Below are positions 1 through 8,166 of a stretch of DNA of 21,952 nucleotides, piece after piece. Each line of letters opens with the position of its first letter. The first letter of the stretch is position 1. The notes below the pieces were generated by a model. The model did not search any database. It was not told the origin of the DNA and worked only from the letters and a program-made list of their open reading frames with translations. The translations under genes and the position numbers were made by a program. Origin of the DNA: Chara braunii (Eukaryota > Streptophyta > Charophyceae > Charales > Characeae); assembly GCA_003427395.1 (NCBI GenBank), contig BFEA01000463.1, positions 945,725 to 967,676 of the forward strand. The letters run 5' to 3'.

Positions 1-100
1 ACCGAGCCACTCCAAGCACCTACCCACCGAGCCACTCCAAGCACCGATATCGAATGAGCCACTTCAAGCATCTATACTGCCTGAGCCACTCCAACCACGA
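1..100. repeat. Degenerate 25-27 bp tandem repeat
   Basis: Four imperfect copies of GAGCCACTCCAAGCA start at 4, 29, 56 and 83, so the period is 25-27 bp. The array probably continues left of the window. No coding potential is claimed. The bases from about 101 to 345 are GC-rich and hold nothing I recognise. Confidence 0.6.
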
Positions 101-344
101 GGGGAGAATTGGCCACTGGGGGAGGTCGACGGTCCGCTGCGGGCTGGTTTCGTGTCGAAGTTTTGGTGCGGGCCGGTGGATGAAGGCAATTGATGGGGGG
201 GGCGTCAAGAGCGGCGCACATACCGAATTGTTTAGAGCGCGCCATTAAACGTGAGAGTGCGCTCCCGGGGCGAGGCAGAGGGCGGGCGTCGATGCGGATG
301 TACATCTCGGAGGAAAGCCCTCCGATATGCGAGTGTCGGGCTGG

Positions 345-700
345 TCGTCGTTTTGTGCCCCTTTTTTTTCCTTTCTTTTTGTTTTTCCTTTTTTCTTTTC
401 TTTCTTTCTTTTTGTTTCTCTTTTTTGGGCGCTGCATATCGGGTCGCCCGTCGTTTTCTGTGCCCGCTTTTTTGTTTCTTTTTTTTGGGCGCTGCATATC
501 GGGCCGACCGTCGTTTTGTGTGCCCACTTTGTATAGTGGTCGTTGGTCCCCCTTTTTTTTGGCGCTGCATATCGGGCCGCCTGTCGTCCTTTTTTTTTTT
601 TTTTTTGTCCGCTGTAGCGTGCCGTCGTTCCCCTTTGTTTTGTCGCTTTCCCGCTTTTTTTTCGCTCCCCTCTTTCTTTTCTTTTTTTATGCTGTGATTG
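345..700. repeat. T-run-interrupted satellite-like array, block 1
   Basis: Three monomers with the core GCGCTGCATATCGGG start at 429, 489 and 562 (spacing 60 and 73 bp). Each is followed by CGTCGTTTTGTGTGCCC-like sequence and separated by long T runs. A related shorter monomer, GCTGTAGCGTGCCGTCGTT, lies at 612-630. Read on the minus strand, each monomer ends in an A run, so the array resembles chained A-tailed units. Translations across it are poly-Phe or poly-Lys artefacts of the homopolymers. A second block lies at 1660-1905. Confidence 0.6.
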
Positions 701-1066
701 CGGTCCGATACAGGATGCTACAGTACTTGTCTAGAACTGAATGAAGTGAGGCAGTTACCTCGCGTGGAATCTGCCCTGCCTGGCTGGCAGGGCGGTACAA
801 GGACCTCACAACAAGAAACAAAAAAGGAGAACGACTTGTTTTATGTTCCTCACTTCCTGGCCAGATACATTCCTCAAAGGACTGGTGACGTGAGAGCCTT
901 CACGACGTAGGTGCATTCGAAGTTCCTCGTTTCTTTACTTTTTTATTTCTTCTTTTTCTTTTTTCTTTTTTTGGCCTCCATCCCTGCCCTGAACCCCCCA
1001 CTTCTTCGGAGTAGGCAACTCTTGAGACTTCGTGTTTGCTTGTGAAGGGTAGTGCATGCGAATCTC
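701..1066. other. Unassigned stretch with a T-rich tract
   Basis: No gene or recognisable repeat is visible. A T-rich tract lies at about 935-972. Open frames here are short and contain no family motif. Confidence 0.4.
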
Positions 1067-1067
1067 G

Positions 1068-1175
1068 GTTGTGGCTGAGACATCTGGACCGTGGCTAATC
1101 TGGGGTGTGGCCAAGACATCTCGGCCGTGGCCAGTCTGGGGTGTCGCCGAGACATCTCGGCCGTGGCCCAACCAT
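1068..1175. repeat. 36-bp tandem repeat, three copies
   Basis: Copies start at about 1068, 1104 and 1140. Each contains GACATCTSGRCCGTGGC followed by a CTGGGGTGT-type junction. The 36-bp period is a multiple of three, which keeps short open frames on both strands, but no protein family is suggested. Confidence 0.75.
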
Positions 1176-1183
1176 GGGGCTGT

Positions 1184-1277
1184 GTTTTTTTTTTTTTTAA
1201 GTCGCGGAGTGGCGCAACGTGTTACGGCACGCGACCGGAAAAAAACAAAACAAAACAACAACAACAACAACAACAAC
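1184..1277. repeat. T run, GC-rich stem and (CAA)n microsatellite
   Basis: A T run at about 1186-1198 is followed by an inverted repeat, GTCGCG (1201-1206) with CGCGAC (1230-1235). Its interior, GTGGCGCAACGTGTTA, resembles a tRNA D-arm. An A-rich tract and about eight CAA units follow (1241-1277). It could be the remnant of a tRNA-derived retroposon, but no B box is seen. Confidence 0.45.
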
Positions 1278-1332
1278 GAAGAAAGAAAGAAACGGCCATG
1301 TGCCTGACTCAACTGCTAGAAAAAGCTAGCCC

Positions 1333-1440
1333 GAGTTTCAAACTGCTAAAACGCAGTTTTAAATGCAATTGAAACTCGAACCTTGACTGAATTACTAAAA
1401 CACAGTTTCAAATGCAATTACAAAATGTAACCCTGACTGT
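1333..1440. repeat. Two-copy 49-bp tandem repeat with inverted repeats
   Basis: CTAAAACRCAGTTTYAAATG occurs at 1346 and 1395, a 49-bp spacing. The first copy also contains GAGTTTCAA (1333-1341) with its perfect inverse TTGAAACTC (1369-1377), and AAACTGC (1340-1346) with GCAGTTT (1353-1359). It could form a cruciform or hairpin. No function is assigned. Confidence 0.6.
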
Positions 1441-1474
1441 GCCGTAGTTTTTTTTTTTTTTTTTTTTTTTTTCG

Positions 1475-1655
1475 TTGCGTGTCTGTCGCTTTCCATCTCC
1501 GCGCTCTCACTTTTGTCTTTTCGTTTTTCGTCGGTCGCTACCGTTTATGGAAAAAAACATCGGGGCGGCAGAGGCAGCCGCAGCAAGTAGAGCACCCACA
1601 GAACGCACCTTGTCACAGTAACACTCACACACACTCACACACACACACACACAAC
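1475..1655. repeat. Segmental duplication, copy 1, ending in (CA)n
   Basis: This segment matches 1886-2060 at a spacing of 411 bp. Shared anchors are GTCTGTCGCTTTCC, CGTCGGTCGCTAYCGTTTA, GGGCGGC.GAGGCAG and AGAGCACCCA.GGAACGCACC. It follows a long T run (1449-1472) and ends in a (CA)n tract at about 1621-1653. Confidence 0.65.
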
Positions 1656-1659
1656 CACG

Positions 1660-1885
1660 TCGTTTTGTGTGCCCGCACATGCAACCACGTCGTTTTGTGT
1701 GCCCGCTTTGTCCGCTTTGTGTAGCGACCGTTGTTCTCTTTTTTTTTTGGCGCTGCATATTGGATCGGTCGTCGTTCCTTTTTTTTTTTTTTTTTTTTTT
1801 CGCTGTAGCGTGTCGTCGTTCCCCTTTTTTTGTGTGTGTTGTAGCGTGCCGTCGTTCCTGCTTTTTTTTGGCTCCCACCGCTTTC
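1660..1885. repeat. T-run-interrupted satellite-like array, block 2
   Basis: CGTCGTTTTGTGTGCCCGC occurs twice (about 1658 and 1689). A GCGCTGCATATTGGATCGG monomer starts at 1750. Two GTAGCGTGYCGTCGTTCC monomers lie near 1804 and 1841. Long T runs separate them. Monomers and order correspond to the block at 345-700. Confidence 0.6.
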
Positions 1886-2115
1886 TTGCATGTCTGTCGC
1901 TTTCCTGCTCTGTGCTGCCACTTTTCTTTTTTCTTTTTTTCGTCGGTCGCTATCGTTTAGGGCAAAAAGCATTTGGGCGGCGGAGGCAGTTGCAGCAGGC
2001 AGAGCACCCATGGAACGCACCCAGTCATAATGACACTTACATGCACACACAAACGCACATGTAGCCACTCACTCCCACATGCACAAGCACATACACACAT
2101 GCACACACACACACT
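1886..2115. repeat. Segmental duplication, copy 2, ending in CA-rich tract
   Basis: This is the second copy of 1475-1655. It ends in a degenerate (CA)n/CACATGCA tract at about 2035-2115, which runs into the tail side of the SINE head at 2100-2216. Confidence 0.6.
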
Positions 2116-2216
2116 AAGATTATGAAGTTCGCTGCCAATGGTTTTTGTTGGGGTTCGAACCCATGCACAAATTTGAGATACGCAGCTTCCCTAACCACTT
2201 AGGTCGACTGGGTCCC
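2100..2216 (-). mobile_element. tRNA-derived SINE head with (TG)n tail
   Basis: Read on the minus strand from 2216, an A-box-like CGACCTAAGTGGTTAGGG is followed about 30 nt later by a good B box and T-arm (ATGGGTTCGAACCCCA, around 2151-2166). Together they have tRNA proportions. The putative anticodon arm does not pair well, so this is not a functional tRNA gene. The downstream minus-strand sequence runs into a (TG)n tract, a possible SINE tail. The two pol III boxes at tRNA spacing are seen; the SINE status is inferred. Confidence 0.5.
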
Positions 2217-2447
2217 TGTGTGTTTTGGGAGACTGCTTCTTTATGAAGTGTATGAGACGTCAGGCAGCTGACAGGTGATGATGTGCTTGTGTGTCCAAAC
2301 CCGCACTAAACCGCTGGTTGAATTAAAAAAAGAAATTACATATATTCCTGAATATATATTAAAATGAAAACATCCATGTGCACTTTTTAGCGGTCGGGTG
2401 CGGGTTTGGTGTGTGGTGAAGCAAGATATGGATCCAAGTTCAACGAG

Positions 2448-2607
2448 GCCCCGTCGCCACCGCCGCTTAGCAGGTGATGCTCCCCACCAATAAATGGAGT
2501 CTCTCCTCGGGTGCTAGTGGCGTCTGATCTGATCAGCACCACTAGCACTGCAGGAGGTGTGTATTTAAAATAATAATAATAATTATAATAATAATAAATA
2601 AATAAAA
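2448..2607 (+). mobile_element. Retroposon 3' tail inserted in tandem copy 1
   Basis: Plus-strand copy of the 3'-end module. AGGTGATGCTCCCCACCAAT lies at 2472-2491. A stem-loop follows: GTGCTAGTGG at 2511-2520 pairs with CCACTAGCAC at 2539-2548, with an inner CTGAT/ATCAG. A (TAA)n/A-rich tail ends at about 2607. The GGGACGCTGG start of the module is missing, so the copy is 5'-truncated. Copies 2 and 3 of the host tandem repeat read CAACGAGAAGCCCCC with no insert. In copy 1 a GCCCC/CCCCC-type sequence flanks both sides of the insert. Confidence 0.7.
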
Positions 2608-2746
2608 GACCCCCGCCTACCCTGTTTTAATAAAAAAAAATAATATTCTCAACTATTCTTTAGAAAAAAAACATTCATGCGCACTTCTTAGCAGCCACAG
2701 TTTGGGTTTTGTGTGTGGTGCTCCATGATGTGGATCCGAGTCCGAA

Positions 2747-2794
2747 GTGGGGGGGGGGTGCGGGGGGGGGGGGGGGGGGGGCCCCCCCCCCCCC
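2747..2794. repeat. G-run/C-run junction
   Basis: A long G run turns directly into a C run. A shorter version with N bases lies at 3079-3122. It may be a genuine homopolymer or a collapsed assembly junction. The adjacent N bases favour an assembly problem. Confidence 0.5.
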
Positions 2795-3423
2795 GCAACT
2801 TGAACTAAAAACAAAAATACATATATTCCTGAGTATATATTAAAATGAAAACATTCATGCGCACTTCTTAGCGGCCCGGTGTGGGTTTGGTGTGTGGTGA
2901 AGCAAGATAAGGATCCAAGTGCAACGAGAAGCCCCCTGCCTACCCTGCTTAAAAAAAAAAGAATAATATTCTCGACTATTCGTTAGAAAAAAAAAAATTC
3001 ATGCGCATTGTGCACTTCTTAGCAGCCGCAGTTTGGGCTTTGTGTGTGGTGCAGCATGATGTGGATCCAAGTCGGAAGNGGGGGGAGGGGGGTGCGCGGG
3101 GGGGGGGGGGGAACNCCCCCCCTACTTGAATTAAAAAAAAAAATACATATGTTCCTGAGTATATATTAAAATGAAAACATTCATGCGCACTTCTTAGCGG
3201 TCACCACAAGATATGGATCCAAGTGCAACGAGAAGCCCCCCTCCTACCCTGTTTTAAAAAAAAATAATAATATTCTCGACTATTCGTTAGAAAAAAAAAA
3301 TTCATGCGCACTTCTTAGCAGCCACAGTTTGGGTTTTGTGTGTGGTGCAGCATAATGTGGATCCATGTCCGAAGTGGGGGGGGGGGTGCATATGGTTTGT
3401 GTGTGGTCCAGCACTTCACATGC

Positions 3424-3426
<3 letters not shown>

Positions 3427-3458
<32 letters not shown>

Positions 3459-3560
3459 GGACATTGCCTGCACTGCCCGCACCGCGGGCGCTCAGCTAGT
3501 TAATATGAAAGCCGGGAACTGGGGCCGGCGTTTCTTACAAGAGTCACGGCAGCTATGAGC
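3427..3560 (-). mobile_element. Poly(A)-tailed retroposon end with GC hairpin
   Basis: A T run at 3427-3456 is the poly(A) tail of a minus-strand retroposon. Next to it is a perfect hairpin, GCCCGC (3475-3480) with GCGGGC (3484-3489) and a 3-nt loop. The right boundary is not defined. The sequence does not match the GGGACGCTGG module, so it is a different family. Confidence 0.4.
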
Positions 3561-3753
3561 TGAGCGAGGCTTTCCAGCCAGGCAAAGCTCATGCCACGAC
3601 TGTTTCAGAGACTACAATCCTTCTTCTCATCTTCTGCTCTACCAGTTCTACAGTTTATTCCAACGTTATGAGCACCAATATACAGTAGTCTATGGTATCC
3701 CACAATTAAACAATACCAACGCTTCCTACAAATGTAAACTGAGCAACTCTTTG
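3561..3753. other. Unassigned sequence
   Basis: Nothing recognisable is seen between the retroposon ends at 3427-3560 and 3754-3813. Confidence 0.3.
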
Positions 3754-3813
3754 TTTTTTTTTTTTTTCCTTCCTCCCCTGGGAAACAGACCTGGCAAGCA
3801 CGCCCAGCGTCCC
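3754..3813 (-). mobile_element. Very short copy of the retroposon 3' module
   Basis: A T run at 3754-3767 is followed by 46 bases ending in CCCAGCGTCCC. On the minus strand the copy therefore starts GGGACGCTGGGC and ends in poly(A). Only the first part of the module is present, with no hairpin, which suggests internal deletion. It shares the GGGACGC edge with the other copies. Confidence 0.5.
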
Positions 3814-3981
3814 ATAAAAGATATGCCAGTATCTGTTGATTCTGTTCCATCACCTACACAATTCCGCCGCAAACCTATTCACTCCAAGCCATGTACCTGT
3901 CCTACCTACTTTTAAAAAGAATGCAAGAAAACGAGAAAAAAAAAAGAAAAAAAAAGGGAAAAAAAAGAAAAGGGGAAAGAT

Positions 3982-4150
3982 TTATTTTTTTTGTCTTTTT
4001 TTTTTTTGTTTTTGAAGGCCCTTGTGCAAGACCTCTATCCTGGTGGTGGTAAGAGAACCACCGGGATTGAGGCTTCGCCTAGCGGGCCGCTCCATCTATT
4101 GGTGGGGAGCAACACCTGCTGGAAACCGGGTCCAGCGTCCCTTAAATACA
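3982..4150 (-). mobile_element. Short retroposon with complete 3' module
   Basis: On the minus strand the order is: short leader, GGGACGCTGGACCCGGTTTC, a CTCCCCACCAATAGATGGAG block, a GC-rich spacer, a stem-loop at 4032-4072, then an A-rich tail. The stem-loop pairs CCTC/GAGG, ATCC/GGAT and GGTGGT/ACCACC, and its minus-strand loop is TCTCTTACC. Flanks GAAAAGGGGAAAGAT (3967-3981) and GAAAAAGGGAAAGGAT (4151-4166) look like an imperfect ~15-bp target-site duplication. That duplication would make this a complete ~170-bp insertion, either a SINE or a severely 5'-truncated LINE. Confidence 0.65.
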
Positions 4151-4241
4151 GAAAAAGGGAAAGGATAAAAAGGAATTAGGTGTTTTTTTCTGCACATTTG
4201 AAACTCAAAATGTGACTCAGAAGCAGTTGTTTCTTTGTTGA

Positions 4242-4620
4242 TTTTTTTTTTACAACTGAGGGGATCTCAAGATATTCCCAGGGGGTAGCCTCCTGGCACT
4301 ATTCCGACTCAATCAGCTGCTAGTTGTCCTGAAAACTGTCTGTGGAACCACCACCGCACCCAATCCTCTCGTCATTTCTCCTAGCGCACCCGTATTCCCT
4401 CTATCCGACCTCAGTGTCAATCACTCAGGGCTATCGCCCCTCCCCCCAGGGGATGACTTGGACCGAACACTGTCAGCAGTTATAGGCAGCAGAGCTAAAT
4501 GGTTCACGTACCCAGCCCCACTGGAAGCATGATCGAGTAAGCCTTGTCACACGGGTACTTCTGACCCTAGGCGGAAGCAATATCTCTATTAATTCTACCT
4601 ACTAGTACCCTGATCCTTAC
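4242..4620 (-). mobile_element. Dispersed repeat body, copy 1, poly(A)-tailed
   Basis: A T run at 4242-4251 is followed by a body that matches 18345-18690 in the same order. Anchors are CTAGCGCACCC (4381) versus TTAGCGCATCCC (18461), TTGGACCGAACA at 4458 and about 18539, and GGGTACTTC at about 4553 and 18619. In both places the body is followed by a GT-rich tandem array. No reading frame or pol III box is recognised. The family is unassigned. Confidence 0.55.
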
Positions 4621-4662
4621 CTGAATACATCACAGACCGTATCTGAAGACTCCCTGTAGGCC

Positions 4663-5011
4663 AGACTGGACTCCCCTCCCTGGTCATACCCTCTGCGTGT
4701 GTCCATGGCTATGTGTGTATGCCCGTAGGCCATGTGTATAGGTGTGCCCAGAGACCGTGTGTGTGTGTCATGTGTATATGTGCTATGTGTATGTGATATA
4801 TGTCTGTTAATCATATGTGTCATTCTGTGACCTAAGCGCATGAGATCCTAGCAGAGACTGGACTCCCTTCCCTGGCCATACGCTCTGTGTGTGTCCATGG
4901 CTATGTATGTATGCCCATAGGCCATGTGTATATGTGTGCCTGGAGACCGTGCGTGTGTGTCATGTGTATATGTGCCATGTGTATGTGATATATGTCTGTT
5001 AATCATATGTG
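4663..5011. repeat. 192-bp tandem duplication, GT-rich
   Basis: Copy 1 begins at 4663 (AGACTGGACTCCC) and copy 2 at 4855, a 192-bp period. Both contain CATGGCTATGT, CCATGTGTATA, GAGACCGTG and GTTAATCATATGTGT. Copy 2 is interrupted at 5012 by the insertion described next, and about 14 bases of it appear to resume at 6092. Confidence 0.75.
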
Positions 5012-6092
5012 TGTTATGATCTTGGTTGTCTGACGATTTTTACCGCCACTCACTCACAGACAATCTCATTCACCCCCATACATGCATAAGAGAAGGGGGA
5101 GAGGAGACAGAGTCCACACTGCACACAGATCAGAGTAGGCAGCGGAATACAGCTATGCACAGATGGGGAGAAGACACACAGTGTTTCTCACTCTCTGACA
5201 AACTCCCAACAACCAATCACAAGAAGAACCTGCGAGGATAACAATTGAAATGACACTGATGATGAGCCACTCAAACCAATTATTGTAACTGTTACAGAGT
5301 TTGTTCGAGTATCTCGCCACTCTCAGAACTCACACCCCACTCTCTATCCTACACCCAGTTAGTAGCGCCACACCAGAATGGCCTCTCAGAGGCCAGCGCA
5401 AAACACCCTGATGAAGAACAGGTCCTGCGATGAAGTCTTCAGTGCCGATGGACAACTCTGACGAAGGAACAGGCAGCTAAGGCTGCCACCACCCACGAAC
5501 ACACAGTGTAGAGTCTCGATGTAGCCCGGCCATACGCAGATACCCCAGGGGTAGATGTGCTGAGGATGCCCCAGCTATGGCAGACTCAGACTGGGCCGGC
5601 TATGGTTACTGTCTACGGCGAGGTCCCAGGATGCCGCCTGCAGACAGTCACCGCCACCAACTTGCTTGGCTTCTCCAACGCTGCTTCGCGAGAAATGAAC
5701 TGCCAAAAGTCCTGAACCGATGGGCCTAACCTACCTATAGACTACACTAGACCTAGACCGGACTGACTGACCGGCTGGTACCGTTTCTGTATCGGCCTCT
5801 CGGCCTCTACCGGACCCGGCTATAGGCTATAGGACCGTCTATCAGTATAGGCCACTTAGGGCCTGTCTGTCCTAGGGGTAGCCCGGGCCTGGTATTCGCA
5901 GTTAGGGTAGTAGTAGGAAATTCAGTTAGTGTTAGGACTATATTTTCCCAAATTTGCAGATATGTCCCTCACGAATTTCCTCACCGTTAGGTCTCTCGGG
6001 TACAAAATTACGAATCTAAGTTATCTAACCCTACCGGTTAGTGTACAGCCTCGCAGTCAATCTTGGCAGTCTAAGATCAGCAAGTCATTGCA
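5012..6092. mobile_element. Probable solo LTR (1,081 bp)
   Basis: The segment begins TGTTATGATC and ends CATTGCA, with the TG...CA termini of a long terminal repeat. It interrupts the second copy of the 192-bp repeat. Copy 1 reads AATCATATGTGTCATTCTG without interruption. Here the same sequence is split, with TGTG on both sides (5008-5011 and 6093-6096) as a 4-bp duplication. Taking ATGTG as a 5-bp duplication also fits but leaves no CA end. No internal gag-pol or second LTR is visible, so a solo LTR is the simplest reading. No gene is seen inside. Confidence 0.5.
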
Positions 6093-6129
6093 TGTGTCAT
6101 TCTGTACGTGTGTCCGTATGTGTGATGTG

Positions 6130-6245
6130 TATGATTGGCCTATCTGTGGTAGGAACCCCCCACCAAAGTCCCAAGCCAGACTCGAACCCATATCCATCAT
6201 CATGTAACAGTTGCAATCTACAGTTTGTGCTACAAATTCCAAATG
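6130..6245 (-). mobile_element. Decayed tRNA-like (SINE) remnant
   Basis: On the minus strand a B-box-like ATGGGTTCGAGTCTGG lies at about 6177-6192. Some 40 nt upstream is a weak A-box-like GTAGCACAAACTG. Only the B box is convincing. Confidence 0.3.
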
Positions 6246-6464
6246 GTGCTAGTGTACCGTGTGCCAGCATGGGGAGATCATCAGAACAACTAACAGCCAA
6301 CATCCTCAAGCAGCCCACGCAGGATCAAGACCAGACATACAACAACCAGGACTAACCCTGGGGGTGGTGGGCAGGCAGTGTCTGTAAGAGCTTACCTGCA
6401 TCAGCGCAAGGGGACTAGCAAGTGGCCATGCTTTATGTAAATCCCTGCTGGTGTCTTCTGCGCA

Positions 6465-6545
6465 GAGGTGCGGAGTTTCGAACCCACAACCTCGTAGCAC
6501 AATGTGCATTGACAATCCGTGCCCTAACCACTGAGATGAAAATAC
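6465..6545 (-). mobile_element. tRNA-derived SINE head / tRNA pseudogene
   Basis: On the minus strand, CATCTCAGTGGTTAGGGCAC (A box and D-arm, about 6518-6537) and GTGGGTTCGAAACTCC (B box, about 6473-6488) lie at an expanded tRNA spacing. The T-stem pairs imperfectly and no full acceptor stem forms, so I do not call a functional tRNA. It shares the A-box sequence CTCAGTGGTTAGG with the element near 7340 but has a different body. Confidence 0.45.
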
Positions 6546-6657
6546 AATGTAGTCAGAGGTTTATTATCGCAGCATAACCACATCGCACGAGAGCACGAAG
6601 TAACCCGTGCTACAGACCTTCTCCTCTATGCTACTCAGTCTGCCTCGGCTCCGACTC

Positions 6658-6814
6658 TTTTTTTTTTTTTTTTTTTTTTTTGTTGAAAAAGGCCCTTGTG
6701 CAAGACCTCTATCCTGGTGGTGGTAAGAGAACCACCCGGATTGAGGCTTTGCCTAGTGGGCCGCTCCGTCTATTGGTGGGGAGCAACACCTGCTGGAAAC
6801 CGGGTCCAGCATCC
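6658..6814 (-). mobile_element. Short retroposon with 3' module, near-identical to 3982-4150
   Basis: A T run at 6658-6681 marks the poly(A) tail. The stem-loop at 6706-6746 has the same CCTC/GAGG, ATCC/GGAT and GGTGGT/ACCACC helices as the copy at 4032-4072. The CTCCGTCTATTGGTGGGGAG block and CCGGGTCCAGCATCC edge follow. It differs from the copy at 3982-4150 at only a handful of positions, suggesting recent dispersal of this subfamily. Confidence 0.65.
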
Positions 6815-7270
6815 AACTCAATAAATACCACATCTTCAAAAACTGTTCTATGGTGACGCCCGAGCATAACGCGGGTTGTCCCGCCCAAATCTGTAAGTAC
6901 CCTGTCTGGACTGCATGTCAGCAGGCTTAGTTACTCCAATGTGAAAACGTTTCCAGAGGATTCACCTGGGTACGAAGCCCGGGTCTACTCCTTTGCGGCC
7001 GCCAAAAGGTATCTAGATCCTGGTAACGCGGTAACACCTGAATGGGTGGTCCCGCGAAACAGCAGTCTCCGCCTTGAAATAACAAATACGAAAAATAAAT
7101 TTGAATACAACAAAACAGACCCAGTTCGAAGCGGCTGAATACCGATCCTGATGGGCATAAAAAATAAGCGAGATAACCAGCAATCCGGGGAATCTGTCAG
7201 AGCCCGAGTTGGTCACAGCTCAAGTAGATACGCGAGGCTTAGGCGTGTGGGTGTCCATCAGCAAACCCAG
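6815..7270. other. Unassigned sequence
   Basis: No gene, tandem repeat or retroposon signature is recognised. A 65-codon open frame at 6941-7138 has no family motif. Confidence 0.35.
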
Positions 7271-7274
7271 CTGT

Positions 7275-7362
7275 CTTTGTCTTGGAACCCGGTCTGGCTC
7301 AGCTCCCATCCTCAGATCTGGTCCAGTTATCGTAACATTTCCTAACCACTGAGCCATAGGCC
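7275..7362 (-). mobile_element. tRNA-derived SINE head / tRNA pseudogene
   Basis: On the minus strand, CTATGGCTCAGTGGTTAGG (A box, about 7334-7352) is followed about 45 nt later by ACCGGGTTCCAAG (B box, about 7282-7294). The long A-to-B spacing and degenerate stems argue against a working tRNA gene. Confidence 0.4.
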
Positions 7363-7406
7363 ACTTGCGATCAAGCACTATGGCCTTGAAGGGAAGGAAA
7401 GCACAG

Positions 7407-7844
7407 TTACTGTAGCTTTTTTTTCCTTCTTAGGCAATGTTTTGGGGATAATTGAATTAAGAAATAACGGCGGACGCGGCATGTTTTGAAACCGTAAAGG
7501 CAAAAAAAACTTGCGCCGGCAGAGAAACCACGCGCCAACTTCAAATGAGCGATTTCGGTCCAAAAGTATCCGTTCGCATTTTCTTTTTTTTTTGTTTTCC
7601 CCTCTGACACCACGGCCAATCCCTGTGAATATGACAGCCGGTCTGACACCACGGTAGTCGGTACTTCCGTTGCCTTTTTGAACTCGATGCGGTTTTCATT
7701 GCCGATGTGTGTTTTTTTTGCGCATTCGATACTGAAAGCTGACATGAACGTACTTACCCCTTGAATGAAATTGATAGATATGGCCCACTCGTAAACTGTC
7801 GTGGTTAGGCACGAAGAGCCTGCTGGAAAAGGAACTACTTGCAA
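7407..7844 (-). CDS. Unrecognised 145-codon open frame
   Basis: This is a minus-strand open frame in a stretch without obvious repeats. The predicted protein is mixed in composition, with a Lys-rich C-terminus caused by an A-rich tract. I recognise no domain, signal peptide or membrane segment. With no supporting context it may be chance. An exon of an unseen gene is the alternative. Confidence 0.15.
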   Translation of the reverse strand: MQVVPFPAGSSCLTTTVYEWAISINFIQGVSTFMSAFSIECAKKTHIGNENRIEFKKATEVPTTVVSDRLSYSQGLAVVSEGKTKKKENANGYFWTEIAHLKLARGFSAGASFFCLYGFKTCRVRRYFLIQLSPKHCLRRKKKLQ

Positions 7845-7919
7845 ATACAGTGCCGGGTTAGTGGTCTGGTAGAAAGACGCGAAGCGGGCTGGACTGAATG
7901 GCTACTGCTAGATGTTAAC

Positions 7920-8166
7920 AGTGACGGCCTGATATGCGATGCACGTGGGCCATGAGGTATCATCATCTTACCAACCAGCCCCATGGGTTCAAATTGTGCA
8001 GCCCTGAGTTCAGAATCTTCAGATCCCGATAGAATCAGATAATTAAACCCCTAATATCTACCGGGTGGTGTAGGTACTGGTGGTTGACAGCCTACACTGG
8101 GCCCAGTTCCCAGCATTTGCTGCAAGCCGTAAATAAATTGGAGCATTGTCACAAAGGAAAAAAAGA
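7920..8166 (+). mobile_element. Possible plus-strand SINE-like element
   Basis: A B-box-like ATGGGTTCAAATTG lies near 7983, and the segment ends in an A-rich tract (AAAGGAAAAAAAGA, about 8153-8166). The A box is poor. Listed only as a weak candidate. Confidence 0.25.

Larger units (their letters stand above)
2318..3387. repeat. Three tandem copies of a ~320-bp dimeric repeat
   Basis: Copies start at about 2318, 2800 and 3126, each at TTGAAYTAAAA followed by ACATATRTTCCTGARTATAT. Each copy is itself a dimer. The two halves share TTCATGCGCACTTCTTAGC, GTGTGTGGTG and a GGATCCAAGT-like site. Copy 1 is longer because it contains an inserted retroposon tail (2448-2607). Copy 3 lacks about 25 bases around GGTTTGGTGTGTGG. 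Copies 1 and 2 end in G/C homopolymer runs, and two N bases (3079, 3115) flank the second run. Confidence 0.8.

Noticed and set aside
190-744. 184-codon plus-strand frame and its minus-strand partners
   Set aside because: They are poly-Phe or poly-Lys translations of T-run-rich satellite DNA with no domain.
1507-2068. Lys-rich minus-strand frames
   Set aside because: Produced by homopolymer runs and (CA)n tracts, and repeated because the DNA is duplicated.
5012-6209. LTR ending at TGTAACA (6203-6209), giving TGTTA...TAACA ends
   Set aside because: The flanks do not form a duplication (ATGTG versus GTTGC), whereas ending at 6092 restores the interrupted tandem repeat.
6465-6545. Functional tRNA gene
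   Set aside because: A and B boxes are present but acceptor and T stems do not pair properly. A SINE head or pseudogene fits better.
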